Shown here in pieces: positions 17,252 to 25,905 of a stretch of 64,000 nucleotides of DNA. The stretch spans positions 2,232,001 through 2,296,000 of the forward strand of contig NZ_CP009831.1 in assembly GCF_000959525.1 (NCBI RefSeq), written 5' to 3'. The notes under the pieces are model-generated. The model saw only the letters and a program-made list of their open reading frames with translations, was not told the origin of the DNA and ran no database searches. Both the position numbers and the translations under genes were made by a program. Within the stretch, counting starts at the first letter, position 1. Each line of letters starts with the position of its first letter. Origin of the DNA: Burkholderia multivorans ATCC BAA-247 (lineage in GTDB: Bacteria; Pseudomonadota; Gammaproteobacteria; Burkholderiales; Burkholderiaceae).

Positions 17252-17370
17252 CAGGATTCTGCTCCAAAAATCGGGGCGGACCGTTGCGGCGACCGCCCCG
17301 CGACATCGGGAATGGACGCTAGTGTGCGCCCGCACATGCCGGTTGTCTTTTCGGGTTTTCGCTTATTTGT

Positions 17371-17393
17371 ACCATCTAGTTAGTTTGTATAAT
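17371..17393. promoter_or_regulatory. Divergent aroQ/quiC promoter: TATAAT box and CTAG pseudo-palindrome
   Basis: The 252-bp gap between aroQ and quiC contains a perfect -10 hexamer TATAAT (17388-17393) reading toward quiC. A TTGTAC 15 bp upstream of it (17367-17372) is a short-spaced -35 candidate. Overlapping the spacer, ACCATCTAGTTAGT (17371-17384) matches its own reverse complement at 10 of 14 positions, centred on CTAG, as many TetR-type operators do. Binding is inference only. Confidence 0.5.
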
Positions 17394-17503
17394 TCGCTAC
17401 ACTCCCCCAGTAAACTCGGGATATGGCGCGCGCGGCGAATTCAACGACTGGTTCATTCAGGGTCGGTTCGGGCGCCGCCGCCCGTTCTCCGCAGGATCCG
17501 CCC

Positions 17504-19396
17504 ATGCAGCGCTCGATCGCCACTGTTTCCCTGTCCGGCACGCTCGCCGAAAAGCTCGCCGCCATTCAGGCCGCGGGCTTCGACGGCGTCGAAATCTTCG
17601 AGAACGATCTCGTCTACTTCGACGGATCGCCGGCCGACGTCCGGCGCATGGCGGCCGATCTCGGCCTCGACATCGTGCTGTTCCAGCCGTTTCGGGATTT
17701 CGAGGGCGTGAGCGCCGCGCAGCTCGCGCGCAATCTCGACCGCGTGCGACGCAAGTTCGACGTGATGCATGCGCTCGGCACCGACCGCATTCTCGTCTGC
17801 AGCAACGTGTCGCCCGACACCATCGCCGACGATGCGCTGCTCGTCGACCAGCTCGGCGCGCTCGCGGAAGCCGCGCGCGAAGCGGGTGTCGTCGTCGCAT
17901 ACGAGGCGCTGGCGTGGGGCCGCGTCGTGAAGCGCTACGGGCATGCGTGGCAGCTCGTGAACGCCGTGAACAGCCCGCATCTCGGCCTCGCGCTCGACAG
18001 CTTTCACACGCTGTCGCTCGACGACTCGCCCGATGCGATCGCCGACATTCCCGGCGAGCGCATCGCGTTCGTGCAGATCGCCGACGCGCCGAAGCTCGCG
18101 ATGGACGTGCTCGAATGGAGCCGCCATTACCGCTCGTTCCCCGGCCAGGGCGACTTCGACCTCGCGCGCTTCACCGCGCGCGTGATCGAATCGGGCTATA
18201 CGGGGCCGCTGTCGCTCGAGATCTTCAACGACGGCTTTCGCGCGGCGCCGACCGCGATCACGGCCGCCGACGGCCATCGCTCGCTGCTGTATCTGGAAGA
18301 GCTCACGCGTGCGCAGCTCGCCGCCGACGGCCGCTCGCCCGCGGCCGATCAGCCGCTGTTCGCGCCGCCGGCGCCGCCCGCGCACGTCGGATTCCAGTTC
18401 ATCGAATTCGCGGTCGACGCGCAGGCGGCGACGACCGTCGGCGACTGGCTGCGCCGGATGCGCTTCCGGCTCGCCGGCCGCCACCGCTCGAAGGACGTCA
18501 CGCTGTTTCAGCACGGCGCCGCGTCGATCGTGCTGAACGCCGAGCGCGACTCGTTCGCCGATGCGTTCTTCCAGCAGCACGGGCTGTCGCTCTGCGCGTC
18601 GGCGTTCCGCGTCGACGATGCGAAAGTTGCGTTCGAACGCGCGGCGGGCTTCGGATATGCGCCGTTTTCCGGCCGCGTCGGGCCGAACGAGCGCGTGTTG
18701 CCGAGCGTGAAGGCGCCGGACGGCAGCCTCGACTATTTCGTCGACGAAGCGCCGAACGGGCCGACGCTGTACGAATCCGATTTCGTGCTGACCGACATCG
18801 ACGGCCCGACCGAGGTCGGCCCGCTGAGCGGCATCGACCATGTCTGTCTCGCGCTGCCGGCCGACGCGCTCGACACGTGGATCCTGTTCTTCAAGACCGC
18901 GTTCGGGTTCGAGGCCGAGCGGAGCTGGCTCGTGCCCGACCCGTACGGGCTCGTGCGCAGCCGCGCGGTGCGCAGCGCCGACGGCTCGGTGCGGATCGCG
19001 CTGAACGCGTCGGTCGACCGGCACACGGCCGTCGCCGAATCGCTGAACCGCTACCACGGGACCGGGCTGAACCACGTCGCGTTCCGCACCGACGACATCG
19101 TGAAGGCGACCGCGGCGTTCGCCGCCGATGGCGTGTCGTTCCTGCGCATTCCGGCCAATTACTACGACGATCTCGCGGCGCGCTACGGATTGTCGGACGA
19201 GATGATCGACACGCTGAGCACGCACCATCTGCTCTACGACCGCGACGAACGGGGCGGCGAATTCCTGCACGCGTATACGGAGCTGGTCGACAACCGCTTT
19301 TCGTTCGAGCTCGTCGAGCGCCGCGGCGGATACGACGGTTACGGCGCCGCGAATGCGGCCGTGCGGCTCGCCGCGCAGGCGCAGCGGCGCAAGTAG
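17504..19396 (+). CDS. quiC: 3-dehydroshikimate dehydratase, QuiC1-type two-domain protein
   Basis: This 630-aa protein has two parts. Residues 1-270 form a xylose-isomerase-like TIM barrel (start MQRSIATVSLSG, with metal-ligand regions VAYEALAW, LALDSFHT, VQIADAP and LSLEIFND). Residues 310-630 form a tandem vicinal-oxygen-chelate domain like 4-hydroxyphenylpyruvate dioxygenase (GIDHVCLALP, GLNHVAFRTDDI, EFLHAYTE). Pseudomonas QuiC1 has this architecture; its barrel dehydrates 3-dehydroshikimate to protocatechuate, feeding the beta-ketoadipate pathway. An upstream ATG at 17423 is in frame, but the family begins MQRSIAT. It diverges from aroQ-aroE-MFS and completes the quinate route. Confidence 0.9.
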   Translation: MQRSIATVSLSGTLAEKLAAIQAAGFDGVEIFENDLVYFDGSPADVRRMAADLGLDIVLFQPFRDFEGVSAAQLARNLDRVRRKFDVMHALGTDRILVCSNVSPDTIADDALLVDQLGALAEAAREAGVVVAYEALAWGRVVKRYGHAWQLVNAVNSPHLGLALDSFHTLSLDDSPDAIADIPGERIAFVQIADAPKLAMDVLEWSRHYRSFPGQGDFDLARFTARVIESGYTGPLSLEIFNDGFRAAPTAITAADGHRSLLYLEELTRAQLAADGRSPAADQPLFAPPAPPAHVGFQFIEFAVDAQAATTVGDWLRRMRFRLAGRHRSKDVTLFQHGAASIVLNAERDSFADAFFQQHGLSLCASAFRVDDAKVAFERAAGFGYAPFSGRVGPNERVLPSVKAPDGSLDYFVDEAPNGPTLYESDFVLTDIDGPTEVGPLSGIDHVCLALPADALDTWILFFKTAFGFEAERSWLVPDPYGLVRSRAVRSADGSVRIALNASVDRHTAVAESLNRYHGTGLNHVAFRTDDIVKATAAFAADGVSFLRIPANYYDDLAARYGLSDEMIDTLSTHHLLYDRDERGGEFLHAYTELVDNRFSFELVERRGGYDGYGAANAAVRLAAQAQRRK

Positions 19397-19558
19397 CGCG
19401 CGGCATCGCACCGCGCATCGGGCCCGGCGGCGTTACATGCGGTAACGCGATGCTGGCGCGATCGCACGTCGCGCGGTGCCGTTTTAAGAATCGCTTAAGT
19501 CTCGGCCGGCACCATCCGCATCCAGCCCTGAAGAATTTCTCAAAAAAGGAGGACAGCG

Positions 19559-19822
19559 ATGAGCGCCGTAGAAGCACCCGCGGGCCGCCCGGCCGCGCCC
19601 CCTGCCAAGAAGACGATGCTGCGCCGCCTGCTCAGCCATCACGAAATCGCGACGCTGCTCGTGCTGCTGCACGCGCCGATCGGCGCGAACGCGAAACCGG
19701 AATTGCCCGCGCTGCAGGAAGCGGGCCTCGTCGAGATGGTCAAGCTCGACGCCGATGCCGCGCCGAGCTTCCGCCTGACGAAAGACGGCACGGCCGTCCT
19801 CAAGGGGCTCGGCTACCGCTGA
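19559..19822 (+). CDS. Small hypothetical protein
   Basis: This 87-aa protein of unknown family is preceded by a near-ideal ribosome site (AAAAAAGGAGGACAGCG), which strongly supports translation. The N-terminal 20 residues are Ala/Pro-rich. The rest looks like a small helical then winged domain (LSHHEIATLLVLLHAP, ending FRLTKDGTAVLKGLGYR), faintly like a winged-helix transcription factor. No catalytic motif is visible. Its last 10 bp overlap the end of the convergent AraC gene. Confidence 0.75.
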   Translation: MSAVEAPAGRPAAPPAKKTMLRRLLSHHEIATLLVLLHAPIGANAKPELPALQEAGLVEMVKLDADAAPSFRLTKDGTAVLKGLGYR

Positions 19823-20652
19823 GCCGCCGCCTCTGCCGCGCCGCCGCGCGCGCTCCGTTCCCCTGCCCGATCCTGCAGCATCATCCGGTACTCCGTCGGC
19901 GTCACGCCGACGGTCGCCTTGAACTGGCGCGTAAACGCGCTGTGATCCGTATACCCGCATAACGCTGCGACGTCGGTCACCTTGTCGTGGGTGACCAGCA
20001 GCGCCGTGGCCGCATCGAGACGTGTCTTCAACAGCACCTGACGCGGCGTCAGGTGAAACACCTTGTGGAAATAGCGCTCGAGCTGCGCGACCGACATCCC
20101 CGCCATCTGCGCGAGCTGCTTCAGGTTCAGCGGCTGCACGTAGTGATCCTGGATGTGCTGGACGACGTCCGCGAGCTTGCTGTACGCCGGATGCGAACCT
20201 TCGTGCGCCTTCAGGTCGCGCGAAATGCCGGCGAGGCCGACGACCTTGCCCGACGCATCGCGCAGCGGCTCCTTGCAGGTCAGGCACCAGCCGGGCTGAC
20301 GCCCCGGATACAGATGCAGCTCGAGCTGATCGGTCAACTGCTGGCCCGCGTTGATCGTCGCCATGTCCTGCTCGAAATAGCTGCGCCCGAAACGGCGCGG
20401 AAAGACTTCGTCGGTCGTCTTGCCGAGCAGGTCGCGCTTGTCCTTGTAGCCGCAGCGCAGCGCCAGCGTGCGATTGACGAGCGCGTAGCGGCCGTTGGCG
20501 TCCTTCACGAAGAACGCGACGTCGGGCAGCGCGTCGAACACCGGCTCGAGCAGGCGAAAGTGCGCGAGCATCGCGCCGAGATCGGCGTTGTCGGTCCGAT
20601 ACCGCAACGTATCGGACAGGCTGTGAGGCGGTACGGCAAGCGTGGGCGTCAT
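19813..20652 (-). CDS. PAS-domain AraC-family transcriptional regulator
   Basis: This 279-aa regulator has an N-terminal PAS-like sensory domain (about 30-150: FFVKDANGRYALVNRT, then PGWCLTCKEPLRDASGKVVGLAGISRD). A C-terminal AraC DNA-binding domain follows (about 165-262) with two helix-turn-helix units (LKQLAQMAGMSVAQLERYF; TDVAALCGYTDHSAFTRQFK). PAS-AraC proteins sense small ligands or redox state. No obvious target gene is adjacent: the upstream side faces a 590-bp gap before an ABC binding protein. The start at 20652 has no strong ribosome site. Confidence 0.87.
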   Translation of the reverse strand: MTPTLAVPPHSLSDTLRYRTDNADLGAMLAHFRLLEPVFDALPDVAFFVKDANGRYALVNRTLALRCGYKDKRDLLGKTTDEVFPRRFGRSYFEQDMATINAGQQLTDQLELHLYPGRQPGWCLTCKEPLRDASGKVVGLAGISRDLKAHEGSHPAYSKLADVVQHIQDHYVQPLNLKQLAQMAGMSVAQLERYFHKVFHLTPRQVLLKTRLDAATALLVTHDKVTDVAALCGYTDHSAFTRQFKATVGVTPTEYRMMLQDRAGERSARGGAAEAAAQR

Positions 20653-21239
20653 CCCGGCATCCGTGAAACAAGTAAGCGATGGCGACGATTATAGAAGTGC
20701 GCGCGTAATGCATCGCGAGCCGACGGCGCGCGCGTGCGCGCAGCGTGGCGTGCGACGGTCGGCGCGGGCTGCCGCGCGCGGCGCACGCAACCCGCCGCGG
20801 CACTGGACGCATGCGGCCACGACGGTGCCGACGCGTGCCGCGCCGCGGCAGGCCGCCATCGTAGAAAGCCCCGCGCGCCGCGTCTTGGCCGGATTACGCA
20901 CGTGAAATGACGATCTCCGCATATATCAGGGTAATCGACGATATGCCGAAATCGTCGCGGCCCGCGCACCGAACGCGCAAGACGTGCGCATTTTCGCTAC
21001 CTAGACTTCGCTGCACAGTCACGAGACGACAACCGGTCGCCGCCGCGGCGCGCCGTCCGGTACGCCCGAACGGAAAGCCCGGCACGCCGATTCCGGCATA
21101 GCGGTCGACACTCGCGACATCCGGTGCGCGACGCGCGCGCGGCTTCCGGCCAGTCCGGCCGCCCGCGTCCCGCGCCCGCTGACCGCCGCAGGCCCGACGG
21201 CCGGCGGCGGCCCAACCACGCCATCAAGGGGAAGTGAAA
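20653..21239. other. 587-bp intergenic region
   Basis: This gap lies between two divergent genes (the AraC regulator and the ABC binding protein). Reading frames here lack ribosome sites and credible products. A local dip in GC around 20880-21005 (CCGCATATATCAGGG and following) is the likely promoter area, but no clear -35/-10 pair was identified. Confidence 0.5.
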
Positions 21240-22376
21240 GTGAAGCTGAAGGTATCGCACGTCGCGCTGGCTGCCGCCTGCGCATTGTCCGGCGCGCACG
21301 CCATCGCCGCCGACGTCGTCAAGATCGGTTTCGCCGCGCCGCTGACCGGCCCGCAGTCGAACTACGGCACCGACATGCAGAAAGGCGTGCAGCTCGCGAT
21401 CGCCGACTTCAACGCGACCAATCCGACGATCGGCGGCAAGCCCGTCACGTTCCAGCTCGACTCGCAGGACGACCAGGCCGACCCGCGCACCGGCACGACG
21501 GTCGCGCAGCGCCTGATCGACAACAACGTGCGCGGCATCATCGGCCACTTCAACTCGGGCACGAGCATTCCGGCGTCGGATCTCTACGATCGCGCGGGCC
21601 TGCCGCAGATCTCGATGGCGACGTCGCCGCAATACACGGCGCGCGGCTACAAGACCACGTACCGGCTGCTGACGAGCGACGCGCAGGCGGGCCGCATCGT
21701 CGGGACGTACGCCGTGAAGAACCTGCACTTCAAGCGCATCGCGATCATCGACGACCGCACCGCATACGGCCAGGGCATCGCCGACGAATTCGCGAAGGCC
21801 GTGCAGGCCGCGGGCGGCACGATCGTGAAGCGCGACTTCACGAACGACAAGGCGCTCGATTTCTCCGCGATCCTGACGAACCTGAAGGGCATCAATCCGG
21901 ACGCGGTGTTCTACGGCGGCGGCGACGCGCAATCGTCGCCGATGATCCGCAAGATGCGCCAGCTCGGGATGAAGTCGGCGTTCGTGACGGGCGAAATGTC
22001 GCGCTCGCCGACGTTCCTGAAGGTCGGCGGCGACGCGGCCGAAGGCGCGATCGTCTACATGGGCGGGCTGCCGAAGGAAAAGATGCCGGGCTTCGCCGGC
22101 TACGCGGCGCGCTACAAGGCACGCTTCAACGAAGACGTGATCACCTACTCGCCCTACTCGTACGACGGCACGATGGCGCTGCTGACCGCGATGAAGAACG
22201 CGAACTCGACCGATCCGAAGGTCTACACGCCGTATCTCGGCAAGGTGTCGATCAAGGGCGTGTCGGCCGATCGCATCGCGTACGACGCGAAAGGCGACCT
22301 GAAGGACGCGCCCGTCACGATCTATCGCGTCGAACACGGCGCGTTCAAGCCGGTCGACACGATCGCCGGCAACTGA
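21240..22376 (+). CDS. Branched-chain amino acid-type ABC transporter binding protein
   Basis: This 378-aa periplasmic type-1 binding protein (LivJ/LivK-like) has a signal peptide ending AHAIAAD and mature start VVKIGFAAPLTGPQ. The family motifs GVQLAIADFN and LDSQDDQADPRTGTTVAQRLID are typical. Ligands of this group include branched-chain amino acids, amides and aromatic acids. No permease or ATPase genes are adjacent, so it is an orphan component. Two GTG codons (21234 and 21240) are in frame; 21240 is placed better, 8 bp after AAGGGG. Confidence 0.85.
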   Translation: MKLKVSHVALAAACALSGAHAIAADVVKIGFAAPLTGPQSNYGTDMQKGVQLAIADFNATNPTIGGKPVTFQLDSQDDQADPRTGTTVAQRLIDNNVRGIIGHFNSGTSIPASDLYDRAGLPQISMATSPQYTARGYKTTYRLLTSDAQAGRIVGTYAVKNLHFKRIAIIDDRTAYGQGIADEFAKAVQAAGGTIVKRDFTNDKALDFSAILTNLKGINPDAVFYGGGDAQSSPMIRKMRQLGMKSAFVTGEMSRSPTFLKVGGDAAEGAIVYMGGLPKEKMPGFAGYAARYKARFNEDVITYSPYSYDGTMALLTAMKNANSTDPKVYTPYLGKVSIKGVSADRIAYDAKGDLKDAPVTIYRVEHGAFKPVDTIAGN

Positions 22377-22702
22377 CGCAGGCGGACGCCATCCGTCGTC
22401 ACGGCGCGCGCACGGCAGGCCCGTCGCGCGCCGCGCTCGCCCGGCGCGGCGCGGGCGCAGTCGAGGCCGCCCTCGAACCGCGCCGCCTCGCGCATTTCGC
22501 GCTCCTGTAGAATCCCCCACTCAGTTTGACGCATCGTCCCCGCCGCGCCCCATCCCGGTGCGGCGGCGCGTGTTCCGTGCTCTACCCGGCGCTCAGCACA
22601 CCTTCCGACGACGCGGGCCGCGGCCGTGCGCCTGTTCACGCCAACAGCGGGCCCTGGAGACGCAGCACCGACAACTACATTCGAAAACCGATCGTCCTGA
22701 CC
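22377..22702. other. 326-bp intergenic region before the MFS gene
   Basis: No gene is visible. The MFS reading frame extends back to 22526, but that part (THRPRRAPSRCGG...) has no membrane character and no good start signal. No clear terminator follows the binding-protein gene and no definite promoter could be assigned. Confidence 0.5.
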
Positions 22703-24013
22703 ATGCAAGCTTCCGAACTGAGCGGCGTGCCTCGCGCCGCCGAACGCGCGCTCACGCGCAGCGACTACAAAACCCTTGGCCTCGCCGCGCTCGGCGGCGC
22801 GCTCGAGTTCTACGACTTCATCATCTTCGTGTTCTTCGCGCCCGCGATCGGCCAGCTGTTCTTCCCGCACGACATTCCCGACTGGCTGCGCCAGTTGCAG
22901 ACGTTCGGCATCTTCGCGGCCGGGTATCTCGCGCGTCCGCTCGGCGGCGTGATCATGGCGCACTTCGGCGACCTCGTCGGCCGCAAGCGGATGTTTACGC
23001 TCAGCGTGCTGCTGATGTCCGTGCCGACGCTGCTGATGGGCCTGCTGCCGACCTACGACACGATCGGCATCCTCGCGCCGGTGCTCCTGCTGCTGTTCCG
23101 CATCCTGCAGGGCGCGGCCGTCGGCGGCGAAGTGCCGGGCGCGTGGGTGTTCGTGTCCGAGCACGTGCCGTCGCGGCACATCGGCTATGCGTGCGGCACG
23201 CTGACCGCCGGGCTGACGGCCGGCATCCTGCTCGGCTCGCTCGTCGCCGCCGGCGTGAACAGCCGCTATTCGACCGCCGAAGTCGCCGCGTTCGCGTGGC
23301 GCATTCCGTTCCTGCTCGGCGGTGTATTCGGGCTGTTCTCCGTGTATCTGCGCCGCTGGCTGCACGAAACGCCGGTGTTCGCCGAGATGAAGGCGAAGAA
23401 GGCGCTTGCCGCCGAGATTCCGCTGAAGGCCGTGCTGCGCGATCACGGCCGCGCGGTGATCGTGTCGATGCTGCTCACGTGGATGCTGTCCGCGGCGATC
23501 GTCGTCGTGATCCTGATGACGCCCGCGCTGCTGCAGAAGCAGTTCCACCTGACGCCCGCGATCACGCTGTTCGCGAACAGCGTCGCGACGCTGTGCCTGA
23601 CGGCCGGCTGCATCAGCGCCGGCTCGCTCGCCGGCTGGTTCGGCGCGAAGCGCGTGCTCGGCATCGGCGGCCTCGTGCTCGCCGCGTGCTACTACCTGCT
23701 GTTCGCACAGGTCGCCGCCGACGCGTCGACGCTGCCGCTGTACTACGGCATCGCGGGCTTCACGGTCGGCACGATCGGTGCCGTGCCGTTCGTGATGGTG
23801 AAGAGCTTCCCGCCGGTCGTGCGCTTCTCGGGCATCTCGTTCTCGTACAACGTCGCGTATGCGATCTTCGGCGGCCTGACGCCCGTGATCGTGTCGCTGA
23901 TGATGAAGTGGAACCCGATGGCGCCGGTCGTGTATGTCGCGGCGATCTGCGTGCTCGGAGCGATCGCCGTGCAGTTCGCGAAGGATGCGAAGGACGTGAC
24001 GGCCGCGCGCTGA
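22703..24013 (+). CDS. MFS transporter, metabolite:H+ symporter family
   Basis: This 436-aa, 12-helix transporter is of the metabolite:H+ symporter group (KgtP/ProP/citrate-like). Signatures include LEFYDFIIFVFFAPAIG in helix 1, the loop motif HFGDLVGRKRMFTLSVLLMS, and LQGAAVGGEVPGAWVFVSEH in helices 4-5. Substrates in this family are small organic acids or osmolytes. The actual one cannot be read from sequence or neighbours. The ATG at 22703 begins a standard N-terminus (MQASELSGVPRAAERALT). Confidence 0.88.
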   Translation: MQASELSGVPRAAERALTRSDYKTLGLAALGGALEFYDFIIFVFFAPAIGQLFFPHDIPDWLRQLQTFGIFAAGYLARPLGGVIMAHFGDLVGRKRMFTLSVLLMSVPTLLMGLLPTYDTIGILAPVLLLLFRILQGAAVGGEVPGAWVFVSEHVPSRHIGYACGTLTAGLTAGILLGSLVAAGVNSRYSTAEVAAFAWRIPFLLGGVFGLFSVYLRRWLHETPVFAEMKAKKALAAEIPLKAVLRDHGRAVIVSMLLTWMLSAAIVVVILMTPALLQKQFHLTPAITLFANSVATLCLTAGCISAGSLAGWFGAKRVLGIGGLVLAACYYLLFAQVAADASTLPLYYGIAGFTVGTIGAVPFVMVKSFPPVVRFSGISFSYNVAYAIFGGLTPVIVSLMMKWNPMAPVVYVAAICVLGAIAVQFAKDAKDVTAAR

Positions 24014-24037
24014 GCGCGCCCAGGCGCCCGACGAACG

Positions 24038-24080
24038 AAGGGCCGAATTCCGCACGCGGCGGAATTCGGCCCTTTCGTCT
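24038..24080 (+). terminator. Rho-independent terminator between convergent genes
   Basis: A 16-bp perfect stem (24038-24053 with 24059-24074, 5-nt loop) is followed on the plus strand by TCGTCTTT. It lies 25 bp after the MFS stop and 83 bp before the end of the convergent DoxX gene, so it may work in both directions. Confidence 0.8.
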
Positions 24081-24162
24081 TTGCGCCGCCGCAGCGGCGC
24101 AGCGGCGCGGTGGTGCGGTGGTGCGGCACGCAGCGCGCGGCACCCGGCGCCGCGCGAGCGGA

Positions 24163-24600
24163 TCAGCGCAGCCCGCCGTACGACGAACTCGGCCGTCGCA
24201 AACCGTCGATGCTCGCGCCGCCCGCACCCGTCACGAACAGCAGCAGGAAGCCGCCCGCGATCGCGATGTTTTTCCAGAAGTGGATCACCATGTCGTGCTG
24301 AACCGCCGCATCGGTCGCGTCCCAGAAGTTGTGGCCGACCATTGCGGTCGCGACCGTGTAGATCGCCATCAGCAGCGCGAGCCGCTTCACGCGGTAGCCG
24401 ACGATCAGCAGCAGACCGCCGAGCGCTTCGATCGCGACGACGATCGGCGCGACGAACTGCGGATACGGCACGTTCAGCCCGCGCAGATAGCCGACGAAAT
24501 CGCCGTAACCGAGCAGCTTCATCACGCCGCCCCACAGAAACAACGCCGCCAGCGCCAGGCGCGCGAAAAAAATGACGCCGGAATCGACGGAACGCGTCAT
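24163..24600 (-). CDS. DoxX family membrane protein
   Basis: This 145-aa inner-membrane protein has four predicted helices. The DoxX/DoxD pattern is visible: ARLALAALFLWGGVMKL at the start, IEALGGLLLIVGY, AMVGHNFWD and HFWKNIAIAGGFLLLFVTG. Family members are linked to thiol or respiratory redox stress, but the molecular role is poorly defined. The ATG at 24600 has a GGAG ribosome site. It has a solitary position with no operon partner. Confidence 0.85.
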   Translation of the reverse strand: MTRSVDSGVIFFARLALAALFLWGGVMKLLGYGDFVGYLRGLNVPYPQFVAPIVVAIEALGGLLLIVGYRVKRLALLMAIYTVATAMVGHNFWDATDAAVQHDMVIHFWKNIAIAGGFLLLFVTGAGGASIDGLRRPSSSYGGLR

Positions 24601-24772
24601 GCCTCTCTCCTCGTATGCAGTACGTCCGGTCGCGCGAGCGCGGCCGGGCCGCTCGGCACCGCGCGCTGCGGTGCGCGCGGCAAATGGGCCAGCATAGAGC
24701 GTCCGTGCGCGTCGTCCAAGAGTTGTAGCAAAACTTTACATGGCCGCGTGCAGCACGGCCCGCCGCGCGTGT

Positions 24773-25228
24773 TTAGCCGGCGTCGCTCAACAACACGCCT
24801 TTCTTGAACAGGAAGCAGCCGTAGCCGCGCAGTTCGCCGGTGACGATCACCGCGTACGCCTGCTGCGCACGTTCGTAGAACGCGAAGCGGTCGATGCCGG
24901 CGAGCGGCACCGCGCGCCCTTCCGCACGGTCGATCTCGGCCTGCACCTCGCGTTGCACCGGCGGCAGCGCGGCCGGATCGCCGACGACTTCCATGCGCCA
25001 CGCGGGCGTCTCCACGAACGTGTCGAGCGGCAGCACGGACAGCACCGCGCGCACGACGCGCGCGGAATCGGCGCCGTCGATCCGCAGCGCGCGGCCGACG
25101 ACCGTATGCTGTGCGACCGATTCGGCCGGAAAATTCGCATCGCAGATCGCCACTTCGTCGCCGTGGCCCATCGCGCGCAGCGTGTGGAGGATGTCGGCGT
25201 GCAGCAGCGGATCGAGGTTCTTCAGCAT
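24773..25228 (-). CDS. RbsD/FucU family sugar mutarotase
   Basis: This 151-aa member of the RbsD/FucU family of ring-forming sugar mutarotases and pyranases has the characteristic LKNLDPLLHADILHTLRAMGHGDEVAICDANFPAES with the conserved His and Asp, and a FYERAQQAYAVIVTGE segment. The sequence resembles the FucU (L-fucose mutarotase) branch. No fucose or ribose genes are nearby, so the sugar is unknown. The start MLKNL at 25228 is the family start; an upstream in-frame codon adds 11 unconserved residues. Confidence 0.87.
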   Translation of the reverse strand: MLKNLDPLLHADILHTLRAMGHGDEVAICDANFPAESVAQHTVVGRALRIDGADSARVVRAVLSVLPLDTFVETPAWRMEVVGDPAALPPVQREVQAEIDRAEGRAVPLAGIDRFAFYERAQQAYAVIVTGELRGYGCFLFKKGVLLSDAG

Positions 25229-25306
25229 GTCGGGAGCTCCGGGAGCGGGAACGAACCGCATAACGTTACCCGATCCCGGCGCCCGCTGCGCATGCCGCGA
25301 TGTGCG

Positions 25307-25693
25307 TTACGCCGCCGCAGCCGGCATTTCGTCGATGAAGCCCGTGATCGACTTCAGGCGGCCCGACGCATCGACGGTGCCGAAATCCGAGCCCTTCACG
25401 ATCGCGGTACCGTCCGGCGCCTCGAGCGCCCATGAGAAGCGCAGGTGCTGGCCGAAACCGTCGACATCGGTGGTGCGGCGAAAGCGGTATGCCGGAAAGC
25501 GCTCCTGCACGGCCGCGATCATCGTGTCGATGCCCGCGTGACCGTCGCCGGCCATCAGCGGATCGCGATAGGCGGCATCGCTCGCGTACGTCGCGTCGAT
25601 CAGCGCGCGGCGGCGCGCGACGTCGGGCTCGTTCCACGCATCGAAGTAGCGGTCGATCAGGTCGGTATGGACGGATTGGGCACTGGTGTTCAT
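25307..25693 (-). CDS. NTF2-like (SnoaL-type) protein
   Basis: This 128-aa protein has the NTF2/SnoaL cone fold: helix LIDRYFDAWNEPDVARRRALID, TYASDAAYRDPLMAGDGHAGI, and strands FRFSWALEAPDGT and KGSDFGTVDASGRLKSITGFIDE. Such proteins are small isomerases, dehydratases or ligand-binding modules. Function cannot be set from the sequence. An AGGAG ribosome site precedes the ATG at 25693. It follows the 5' side of garD on the same strand but is separated from it by 212 bp with a terminator-like hairpin. Confidence 0.82.
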   Translation of the reverse strand: MNTSAQSVHTDLIDRYFDAWNEPDVARRRALIDATYASDAAYRDPLMAGDGHAGIDTMIAAVQERFPAYRFRRTTDVDGFGQHLRFSWALEAPDGTAIVKGSDFGTVDASGRLKSITGFIDEMPAAAA

Positions 25694-25860
25694 GCGAGAC
25701 TCCTGGTCGGATGGATGGGAGACGATGCCGCGAACGTTTCGTGTCCGCGTGTCGCTATCGTCGCCGGCGTCGCGCGGGCCGTCGATTACGTGCGAGGTAA
25801 GCGATTCGCGATGCGCGCACACGGCACGCGACGAACGACGCGGCGCCCCGAAACGACAAC

Positions 25861-25878
25861 GGGCGCCCGAAGGCGCCC
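25861..25878 (-). terminator. Hairpin after garD, possible terminator
   Basis: A 7-bp perfect GC stem with a CGAA tetraloop lies 28 bp beyond the garD stop codon. The minus-strand tail GTTGTCGTTT is only moderately T-rich, so termination strength is uncertain. Confidence 0.5.
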
Positions 25879-25905
25879 GCATCGTTCGACCGAGATAGCC
25901 GCGCG

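Noticed and set aside
20919-20946. GCATAT...ATATGC inverted repeat in the long gap before the ABC binding protein
   Set aside because: The arms are only six bases and 16 bp apart; too weak to list as an operator.
24075-24160. GC-rich imperfect direct repeats (GCAGCGGC, GCGGTGGT) after the MFS terminator
   Set aside because: Low-complexity GC-rich sequence with no regular unit or sign of function.
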